Part shown: one piece after another, positions 11,543 through 23,900 of the stretch
Numbering within the stretch: the stretch's first letter is position 1
How the letters are laid out: each line of letters opens with the position of its first letter
Assembly (NCBI GenBank): GCA_964019155.1
Contig: OZ025241.1
Coordinates: 24,271,982-24,335,981 of the forward strand
Direction of reading: 5' to 3'
From: Osedax fenrisi
Lineage: Eukaryota > Annelida > Polychaeta > Sabellida > Siboglinidae
Length of the DNA: 64,000 nucleotides
The notes under the pieces: generated by a model
Told to the model about the DNA's origin: nothing
What the model saw: only the letters and a program-made list of their open reading frames with translations
Database searches by the model: none
Translations under genes and position numbers: made by a program

Positions 11543-14500
11543 GTATCGTATAGGATGCTGACATTCGCGATGAACGCCTTCATAATACGCTACGTCAGTC
11601 ATAATACGCTGGGTATTATCAATGTCAGGTATGCTATCGTTTCAATGTTAATCATGCCGGCATATATTCCATTCTATTTACGACGATCTATAATTAATAG
11701 TAGTTTACTCAATAATTATATTAAATCTACCTATTACTTTTATTTGATAGCTATAGCTAATTATAATTACTTATTAGTATTTAAATTGAGAATGTTATGC
11801 CTTTATAAATAAATTCTCATCGTCTACATATTAGAAATGTATATTTGTATTTATGTATTTTAGTAATGTATTTATGTATTGACAATTATAGCATTTTATC
11901 AAATTTCATCAATAAATAATGCAACTTTCATTATAAAATTAGAGATTTTATAAAAAAAAATTAATGATTTTAACATTAGACACTTTGTCAGTCCCTTCGA
12001 GTCAGTGTTAGCAGAAGTTAACTGTATATATTATTGTAATGGCGTATCATTAATGAACGCATTACTTCGACAGATTGATGCTACTATACAGCACTATCCT
12101 CTTTATTACACGCGAGGGCTATCGTAGAGCATGCTCGAAAACCCCCGAGACTAAAGAGAAGCTGGCCGCCATTGTAAATATACTATGGACTATGTTAGCT
12201 CCCTACCCTATCTCTCTAGCTCACTAACCCGCTCTCTATCTATCTATATAGCTTACCTTTATCTGTATGTATATCTTGCTCGCTCACCTCCCCATCATTT
12301 ATACCTCTCTCACCTATCTACCCCTACCCCTATACCCTTCTCTCACTCCTCCTCTAGTGCCTTCTTCCCATCTCACTCCTTACTTTTCTCCCTTCTAAAC
12401 CCAACATCCCTTTCTAACAACATCTACTAATTATCCTTCTATCTCCCTTCCTCCCTCTCCACTAAACCATCTCCCACCCCCTTTCTCAACCACCCTACTC
12501 CCCCCCCCACCTAACACGTGATCACCTCCCATAGACCTATCGTCGGCTCAGTAGTACCATCTCCCACCCCCTTTCTCAACCACCCCTTTCTCAACCACCC
12601 CAATCCCCCACACCTCTCATAGACCTATCGTCGGAGCAGTAGTATCTTCCGTATTGGCATTTGTATGGATATACCTACTCTCTTTGCACGACGCTAAAGT
12701 AGACAATTACAGCCTGGCTGTCGGTTAGTGATTATCTATTTATTACACCGTACACATCAACGCCGTCTATGTATCGTGGATATGATGTTTAATTAGTGAA
12801 TATTAAATGTTTAATTCTGATTTTTAAAATGTATGTAATAATTAAACATATTTATTAGTAATGATAACTAGCACTATAGCGATAGCGGTTGTGATTATCT
12901 CTACAGTCTCGTTGTAATACCTGTAATATGTAGTTGTTGTTGTTGTTAAGTATTTAATTAGACACATCATTAATAATAATAATTCTATAATGTGGATCGA
13001 ATAATCTATATATAACATATAGATAATAATAGCGAATGTATATAATTCGCACGATAATATTACAATGCGAAATGAACATCAATGTTGGGCGATAGGAAAT
13101 TTTTAAAGTAGATTTTTAGTAGTACGAATCACATCGTTATACTTTATCGTAGTGTAAAGCCGGACGTAACTATTTAGTTTAAAGATTATACCCACAGATT
13201 AATTACCTATACTCGGTGGTATGATCTATTACCAAAAACTACTGTTTGATTGACAGTTGTGTATTGTATCGCGTCGTTTGTGGAACTGTTGGTGGAACCT
13301 CTGTTCATCGTCGGGCAAATGTTCATGTGCGTTAAGCTCAAGGTTAAATATTCATGTGCGTTAAGCTCAAGGTTAAATATTCACGTGCGATAAGCTCGAT
13401 GTTAAATATTATATTCATTAGATATTAGTTTAAATAAGTCATGCTTATTGATACTTATCGATATACTTTATAGTACTAGTTTTAACTACAATAATATCAC
13501 AGGGTATCGCATGATCCGTAAAGTACTTGTTGCGACAAAGTTTTGTTGTGTGAAACTTGCCTTTGGAAAGTTTTTATACAACAAAATACAGATTTTCTAC
13601 ATTTTATATACATACGAAAACAATTGACCACTATCTATTTTTATCACGCAAAACCTGTATTTTACACGGCGAGCATTTTACGGATCGTGTGAAATGCCTA
13701 TACCAATCAAGTAGTTACGTGTACATTCGTGTATAGAGGTAGTATATTAGTAATAAGTTTATTCGCAATACTGCACGTAAACTTATTTAAACCTGAAGCT
13801 GAACTTATCCGAATTTGCGAATAATCACCATTTTGTATTCATCATTAATGAATCATCATTAAATTAATGACATTAATGAATCATCATTAATGAATCATCA
13901 AACATTAGATATTTAGTATATTCGCCGATGCCGGTGTTTCAAGTAAATATTCGCAAGTGTGACCTAACCTTTACAAGTACGAATAGTTCAAACGTAACAT
14001 ATCATTACGATTAGTACAGCGATATCTCAATGTCCCCGCCTCCCTCCCCACCAATAGGTTGCCGTTGAGGCCTGTATGCTCTTCAGCAGATGTTTCGTCA
14101 CCATACTACTGCTGACCCTCGTCGACCTTCAACCTATACTGATATTCTCCTTCGCTATGGTAAGCCGGGCATAGCTAGGGGGTGCCTACGTGTGCTTAGA
14201 GAGAGAGAGTGTGCTATGTATAACACGCGTCTAACATAGCATGTGTAATGTGGTTGTAAAGGGCAATCACTAACACTAATTATAGGTAAACACATTAAAC
14301 AATTCGCCATACCAGTATAACTAGAATATATATGTATAAACTAAATAAATAATAGGTTAATTTTAAGGTTAGAAAATATTTTAACTTTATATTTTCGAAT
14401 ATATATATATATAGATTATGTTTATACATACAACTTTATTTATAAACTAATTAAATATAATATATATTAGTAGTAATAATTGTGCGCGGGTAATGATGTA

Positions 14501-17500
14501 GTTACAACGCATGTAATCACCCCCCTCCGCACACAGATGTATTCCACGGGTATATACGCCCTAGGCTACACGTTCTACATGGCTAGGTACGCGAGGCATC
14601 AGATACCCCTGGTCACCTCGTACAGAGATCTGCTGCCCAGCTTCATGAGGGTTAGTAGCGATGCTGTAGCTGTGTGTGTAGTGTAGGGTAGGGTAGGGTA
14701 GGGTAGTAGGACACCCTGGTCACATCGTACAGAGATCTGCTGCCCAGCTTCATGAGGGTTAGTAGCGATGATGTAGCTGTGTGTGTAGTGTAGGGTAGGG
14801 TAGGGTAGGGTAGTAGGACACCCTGGTCACCTCGTACAGAGATCTGCTGCCCAGCTTCATGAGGGTTAGTAGCGATGAAGTAGCTGTGAGTGTAGTGTAG
14901 GGTAGGGTAGTAGGACACCCTGGTCACCTCGTACAGAGATCTGCTGCCCAGCTTCATGAGGGTTAGTAGCGATGCTGTAGCTGTGAGTGTAGGGTAGGGT
15001 AGGGTAGGGTAGTAGGACACCCTGGTCACCTTGTACAGAGATCTGCTGCCCAGCTTCTGGAGGGTTAGTAGCGATGATGTAGCTGTGTGTGTGTAGGGTA
15101 GGGTAGGGTAGGGTAGTAGGGTAGTAGGTCACCTCGTACAGAGATCTGCTGCCCAGCTTCGGCAGGGTTAGTAGCGATGCTGTGAGTGTAGGGTAGGGTA
15201 GGGTAGGGTAGTAGGACACCCTGGTCACCTCGTACAGAGATCTGCTGCCCAGCTTCGGCAGGGTTAATAGCGATGATGTAGCCGTGAGTGTAGTGTAGGG
15301 TAGGGTAGGGTAGGGTAGGGTAGGGTAGGGTAGGGTAGTAGGGCACCCTAGTCATGTCCTACAGAGATCTGCTGCCCAGCTTCGGGAGGGTTAGTAGCGA
15401 TGATGTAGCTGTGTGTGTGTAGTGATGGGTAGTAGGAACGATCTGTGGATGGCGTTAGTGCGGGTATTATCTAATGTTAGAGTGCATAGCGCAACTATCA
15501 AATATTGATGCTATAATGATAATAATGAGTAAATAAGAAAATATTTTAATAAGGATGTAACACATGGAATAAGTATTAATTACACATTATTGAGTGTATT
15601 TATTACACATTATTGCTTGTATTAATTACACATTATAGAGTGTATTATTTTATTATAAAGAGCAATTTAAGTATTACAATTCTTATTAAAATATAAATAT
15701 ACAAAATTATTCATGATCGGCTCTCTTTAAAACCATGGATGCCTTAACATGATAGCGGCTTCGAAGGGACATTAGAGCCATATATGGTTATAAGTGAAAA
15801 CTTCATCTAAGTTCCTGGATGGGATGAAAGGACTCCACCAAAATAAAAATAACAACAATACCAATTAAATGTTATACAAAGTACAAATGCTATTGTAGAT
15901 AGAGAGCTAGTGCATGTTTATCTTAGATTTAATTGTTGCCCAACAATAGATGTAAGAAATGCATTCACTTTCAGCCACTCTCTAAAGATAAAGATTTGTT
16001 AATTTTTAAAGAATTAAATAGTTATATACAATATACCAGTACTTTATTAATAATATGTATATCATGAATATTTACTGATAAATTACTGGTAATAGTATAT
16101 ATTTTATAATGTACCAAATTAACATTAATTCTTCGGATAAATAAATTTCATTCAACATTTCATTTAATATTTGTATATTCATTTTATTATTATACTAAAT
16201 ATATACGTTATTTAATACATTACTATATAAATGTATTACATTGTGAATATATCTTCATATTCTTAATATTTTATATTATGAGAATATGTAAATTCTTGAT
16301 GTATAAATTATAAAATAATATCAAGAATATATATATTATTGATGCTCGTTAATACATTAATATTTTGACCTTTACTCTAACCTTACCTTTACTATAACCT
16401 AACGAATACTATAACTTGACCTCTACTATATCTTAACATATATTATAATTGTACCTCTACTATAGCCTGACTTCTACTATAGCCTGACTTCTAGTATAAC
16501 CTGACCTCTACTATAACCTAACCTCAACTATAACTTGACCTCTACTAAACCTAATTACTGTTGCACTACCAACAGAAAGAGCCCCGAGATGTGGAAACCA
16601 CCTCTATTATATGCAGTTTCATGAGACAGTCAGTGATAAAACAACTCCTAACCGAAAGTGAGAAGTTCGCCATGACTCTATGTTCTGTTCTCAGTTTCAA
16701 AGATCAAGGTTATGCCTTACCTTCATTACCGGTGCAGTTTTCAATCATTATATATATATATATATATATATATTTTTAATTAATGTACAAAATTTACTTT
16801 TATAAACTATATGATATAATATATTAAAAATATAAAATTCTATATATGTTGTATACTTTTAATTTGTGTATAATATATATATATATATATACCTTTACAA
16901 TATTCTGTAAATGTTTTAACATTATAATTCAATTATATTTATACATATTTGTATAAATATGTATAAATATTTTTATTTATATTAATTTAAATATGATATT
17001 TAAACAGGTGTATATGACATCATAAGCAATTTAGGATCTTTGGCAGCCAGGTTCATATTCCTGCCACTGGAGGATGCTAGCTACTTATACTTTTCACAGT
17101 CTCTCACTAGAGGTCAAGATAAGGTATTATATAATATAGTAGTTTTAGTTAAAATCATGGTAATATTATCAATATATTAATAATAATGCAAAAATCAATT
17201 GATGAGAGAAATTTCACAGAGATCTATATAATGTAATATATATGGATAAATATATATTTCCTTATATATTTCATTATAAAGTTCTCTGTGAAATGTTTTT
17301 TTATATTATAAATAGATTTAGAATATATATTGTATGATTAAATATTTTTGTAAAAAAAATATATTTCATGATATAATTAGAAATTGTTGTTATTAATTTG
17401 AGTATGATGGTTCCCTGGTTATTGTTTTCAATGTAATTAGATAGGACTTTGTTTATTTAAACAATTTTATTTCTCTGGGAATAATTAATATTTTAATATA

Positions 17501-17515
17501 ATTTAAATTGCATAA

Positions 17516-17574
<59 letters not shown>

Positions 17575-18853
17575 AATGATTATTAAGAATAATATAATAA
17601 TAATAGGAATATTATTTTTGAATAATTTTTTTTAAGTGTAATCATTTCTAAATCTAATCACAAACATTTTCAAGATATATTATATATACATAATAATAAA
17701 TATACCGTGAAAATAGGATAAAGATTAGTTGATGATTGACCTAGTAATAATAAATGTTATGAGAAAAACTGAATATTCCGAGACAATCGATGTTAAATAT
17801 TAAAATTAACACTAAAAAAAACGAAAAACTATATTATTTTTCTGCTTTTTGACTCTATTATGGTAATTAAAATTATTTTAGTTAGTTCTTATACTTTTAT
17901 ATTATATTACTTGCATGGTAATTTTTTATGATTTTTACATAGATTACATCAAATAATTATTATACTAGTTACATATAATATATGCAATATAACAATGAAA
18001 TAACTCTTCCGTATTTACAGTGTCAATGTAAGGTATTCATATAATATAAAATCAAAGGTATCGCTAGTGAGCATGACAATAAATATTATTAATAATACCG
18101 ATGATAATACTGTTTTAACATTTGTTAAATTAATAAATTATAACTTAAAAATATTAGTCATCAAAAAAATTGTCCATATTTTCTTTTATTGATAATTTTG
18201 TTATAAATATGTGATATTCTAAATAACTTTAGTAATGCTTTATAGATGTTTTTAACCTATAAAATTTGGAAAATCAATATATTCAATAAACAAAATTTAT
18301 ATAATTTTTTTTATACCCGTTAATCATCTTAAATGTTAAATTATATTAATTAAATAAAAGTATATTATCTTAGAGATATTCATATCTGATTTTATAAATT
18401 CTATAAATGTAATATAAATGTATTATGTAATTATTCCTACTTATAATATAAACATGTAAATCCATTGTATTACACTGCCTATATTATATATAGGCGACAA
18501 TCTAGAAAAGAGTAAACTCTTATTTAGAACCCTTTATAGGGTGTTCATATCAATTCCGTTTTAAAAAACGTACGTGTAACTGCAACTTCAAATGATTCAT
18601 TCACGGCAAATTTGAAGTTATGAGTCACATTCCTATTTATTTGAAGTTGAACTACACGTTTTCTGAACGTTTTCTGAAATAGGATTAATCCTATTTTCTG
18701 TACGTAACAACACACAGAATTAGAGAGAACAGCTAGAATTCCACTTGATTCCAATTGATATATATATATATATATATAAAGTATATTATTACATATAACT
18801 TATCGAATAACTATTTATTAAATATATATATATATATTAAATATACTATTTAT

Positions 18854-18901
<48 letters not shown>

Positions 18902-19201
18902 CTGCCTGTGTGGCTCAGTGGCTAAGGCGTCAGACACACAAGCAGTAGGACACGGGTTCGACCCTCGTCCGGACCATTAATTAATTTTATAAAATGGTTC
19001 TTAAAATATTATTTAGAAGTGATCTTATATAATTGTGTATAAATAAATGATCGGCTCTCGTTAAAACCATGGATGCCTTAACATGAGAGCGGCTTCGAAG
19101 GGACATTAGAGCCATATATGGTTATAAGTGAAAACTTCATCTAAGTTCCTGGATGGGATGAAAGGACTCCACCAAATAAAAATAACAATAACAATAACAA
19201 T

Positions 19202-19233
<32 letters not shown>

Positions 19234-19305
19234 TGATATATATATATAAAGTATATTAACAAATGTTTATTATTACATATAACTTATCGAATAACTATTT
19301 ATTAA

Positions 19306-19336
<31 letters not shown>

Positions 19337-20930
19337 AAAGGTTATATAAGATGGTATACAACTATATATATAATTTAATAATATATATCAACTATACAAT
19401 AGTAATATATAATATATATTTCAATAATTTATTAAATATTTTTTAAATTATATATATTTCATAAGTTTAGATATAATTATAAGGATTTATGTATTATATA
19501 ATAATATAGTATTTGTTATATTAGTTAAAAATATTAAATTAATAAATATAATGTATGTAGTATTTATGTATTTGTGTATTTAAAGAAATATATAATACTA
19601 CTATTTATACATTGAATTTAGCTATATCCCACAATTAGATTTGTTACAATTGATTTTATTTGTACATATTTAAATATAGGTGGCGATATATGTCTACCCT
19701 TACGACAAACTAAAAAACACGGAATTGATGTGAACACTTAAAAATCTGTTACTTCAAATTTGCTGTGAATGAATCATTTGAAGTTGCAGTTACACGTACA
19801 TTTTTTAAAACGGAATTGATGTGAACACCCTATTAGAAGCAATAAGAACTAGAATATTTATATTCATATTGTATTATATATTGTATTATATATCCTATTG
19901 TATTATATATTCATGTATTGTATTATAAATAAAAACCACAAATCACTTCTAATAAATACTAATTTAGTATAGTTACATAAAGGGGGTATTACACTTCAAG
20001 ATTTTCCATGAAAATATTGTAAATTTAAAACCATTTTCTATGAAGTTGTAATGGGATACCGCCTATAAAGTTATTATATTTCAGTCAAGTTGCCGGAAAG
20101 TAAGGGAATTTTCCACTAAAATTTTAGTCAACTCGATAGAAAATCATTTTAGAGTTAAAATATTAAGCGGCAACTTGCCGTAAATCCTCGTTGTGTGACG
20201 TGACCATGATAACACAATACCCACCTGTCATACACAGACCGACAAAGAAGACCCTCAGGCCCCGCGAGTTCTAGGCTACCTACTGAAGATAGTCTCCACC
20301 GTAGGACTTATCTTCCTCGTGTTCGGCTACAACTACTCGTTCCTATTGTTGAACCTCTACGGAGGAACGGCGCTCAGCTCGGCTCAAGGTCATCGCAGCG
20401 ACCTTGGCTCATCTAATGATGCGTGGGCATAGTAGTGTGCGATTAATAGATAGCACTCGCATTACTAGTAGCTAATGTACTAGAATAAGTATAGTATAGA
20501 TACCAAGTTTACTAATTAAATATATACCATATTAAATTGATAACAATTATAAAATAATTTACAAATATATATATATATATATTATATATAATATATATAA
20601 TACTAATCAATATTATTAAGTATATAAATATAAATATGTTGATCATATTTATGTATTATAAATTTATTTTCTATATTATTAATTAATATATTGATTAAAA
20701 TATTCTACATTTGTGCACTGTATTAATTAAATTAATAATTCACTGCCGCTACAGGGGTACTGCTGATGCAGACATATTGTGTGTTTGTGCTGCTGCTGGC
20801 TGTGAATGGAATCACTGAATGCTTCATGTTTGCAACTATGGATAAACAACAAATTGACAAGTTTGTGAATTCTCTATTTTCATAATTTAATGATTTATCT
20901 ATATATGAAAAAACAAATATTAATATGCAA

Positions 20931-20961
<31 letters not shown>

Positions 20962-23900
20962 GTGTGTTTATTACTATATTTAGGAATATATTTATTTGTT
21001 CAATATTCATATTATTATTCATTAAGAAAATATTGGTTATATTATACTATATAATGGTATATATTACTTAGTGACATCAGTGTATTATTAATATAAAATA
21101 AATATACATTTATCTATAATTTATACAAGAATTTCAAGTGAATTTCATTATTTATTTTATATATACATTAGAAATATAAAATATTTATAAAATATAACAT
21201 TTTATTTATCTACACTTTTTATTTATCTTATTCATTAAATATATTCGTATAATATATTATAATAGATTTAGTTATTTATTGAATAGAAAATAATGTTATA
21301 CATTAGTTATATGTGCTATACTAATCATATATCAATAGAATATACAATTATTCTAATTATATTCAATGTATTCATCATTGTGTATAAATATAACGTAATA
21401 TATTTATTATAAAATAGTGAATTTAATTAATTAACGATCTCACAGATAATATATATAATATGTTCTATATTAAGTGAATGTCATAATGTACACTAAGAGT
21501 GATCATTCAGCTGCATATAGGTCAACAAACACTGGCTAACTCAGAACACCTACTGTACAGTATAATAATAAGTTAATAACATTTTAATTGTTGACCATCC
21601 TAGTGGGTGTGGCAATTCCTCAAAGTTTAAAATTGTGAGAATATGAAATTTAACATGGGAATTTCAAATATTACTCAACAAAGTGACTTTTAACCTACTA
21701 ATAATGTTGTTGTATTATGAAATTTTAATAGAATATGGAAAATTAAAAAAATTAAATTGACTAATTTTTTCCTATATATGAAATTAACGAAATTTCTAAA
21801 AAAAATGTTTACAATTTATTCATGTGTCTAAATTATATGAAAGGTAAAATTAAAAAAAAAGATATTTAATTTATAAAAATATAATATTTATACCACTTAC
21901 TATATTTATAAAAAATCATTATTTTTCAAAAATAAACCAACATTTTTATTTAACTTTTTTATGATATTTTTTAGAAAACGTTGAAAAGATATCTACTAGA
22001 ATAAGAGCTAGGGATAACAAAGAATTAAGTTCTATCAACAATTTTCATATATTTTCGTTATAAATTATTTTTTTATAATGCTTTAAATGAAATATTTTAC
22101 TAATTTTTAACGGTCTGTTGCTTCGTTAATATAAGCTAAAATTGAATCATTTTTGGAAAATAATATTTATGAACCTTAAGTGTGTATTTTCTGTATTCTG
22201 TTTTTTTTTAATGTATGATTAATTTAAAATACATATATTATGAAATATAATCTTTAATCTATGTTAAATATAACTTATGAAATATATATTTTATAAAAAA
22301 TTCTAAATAAATAAATATAAGATAAATTAATTAATATTGTTCATTATCATATGTTATTATATTATATATAAAATATAATAAAACAAGAAATACATATAAT
22401 AAAAAAATAAAATAAAATATTAGAATGAGTAAAAAATAGAAATTAAATGTCATCAAAAAAGTAAATAATAAACTAGAATATAATCACTCGGAATAATGTG
22501 TTCACTATTCATGCTTACATAATTAAGGATATATTTTTAAATTCATATTTTTACTAACAATTTTTAGAAGTTAAATCTAATTATTGTTACATATAAATAC
22601 ACTTAATATATATATATATATTTAAATACATATATATGCATGTTTTATATTCATATGACCACAATAAAATCCCGATGCTTTCACTTTGATGTTAATGAGT
22701 ATTATTAATATTTTTCTAAAAAAACAATACTAGGATTTACTCTACTTAAAAATAGACATTTTACCTATCTAGTACATAACTGAATACCCTATATCCTCCT
22801 TATTATTACGTGCATATCTATATGTCAACCTTACATCACTTCACAGCTACAACTACAACATGTTCTACCTGTCCGTCAGTCTACTAGTGGCCAGCTGGTA
22901 TCTAACTAGCTGCTTGGGCAGTATAGGCCTGCTGCTAGCGAACGCCATCAATATGGCTATACGAATCTACTTCAGGTTTACCTGATGACTGTCACTGCTA
23001 ACTATGTCCTTGTACTATTTACACTGTCACTACTAACTATGTCCTTGTACTACTTACACTGTCACTGCTAACTATGTCCTTGTACTATTTACACTGTCAA
23101 CACTAACTATGTCCTTGTACTATTTACACTGTCAACACTAACTATGTCCTTGTACTATTTACACTATTACCCGAGACATTACGCCGCATTATGATTCATC
23201 ATCAATTCAAGAAGAAGTTACGACAGTTTTTGTCGATATATAATGATATATAAATAAATTATTTACTTACTATTGCAATAGGCTTAATATAATATCCAAT
23301 GTTAAAGGGATACCGCACTGTGTAAATCAGAGAAAATCAAAAAAATAAAATAAAAAATATTATTCAATAATATTAATTTATCATATATTATGTAGTACCT
23401 GTCAAAATATTATGATCGAAAACGGCCTATAAATACCATAAAAAGCATATTTTACAGTGCACCTTTAAAATATATAATGTTGGCTTATCATTTTGTTTGA
23501 AATCTACATGCACAATTTTATAATAATGCCTACATTTTATTTTATAACATTAAATACTTATATATTGTCAATTTAAAAAATTTAAAAACCAAATTGTATA
23601 TCTCTATTTATTCTATATTATTATCTTTGTAAACATATATCATGTGATATTATAAACCAATAGAAAAGCTAATAAACAGATGCTATAAAATATTTTATTT
23701 CCTATATGTCATTTCATTTTAAAATTTACGTTTTAATATCCTTTACCATTTATTTGCATATATATCTATATTATTTATATATCTTTATAGCTAGTTTCAT
23801 TTATATATTAGTTTTATATTATAAGTAGTATAAAATTGTTCTTTGTATATCATTATTAGCCTTTATATTAGATTTACATTTGACTTTTCAAATACATTTT

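Noticed and set aside
15300..15338. Interstitial telomere sequence
   Set aside because: The unit is TAGGG, not a known animal telomere repeat, and it recurs inside every exon-derived unit of the minisatellite.
14652..15355. Three overlapping - strand frames of 96-125 residues rich in YYPTLPYPTL
   Set aside because: They are translations of the tandem TAGGG/exon-end minisatellite on the antisense strand; the sense strand belongs to RFT1.
14600..15425. Regularly spaced repeats resembling a CRISPR array
   Set aside because: Units are tandem duplications of an exon end and intron start in a eukaryotic gene, with no unique spacers.
18902..18975. tRNA gene
   Set aside because: Head has A and B boxes but is followed by the same 230-bp body and tail at a second locus, so it is a SINE.
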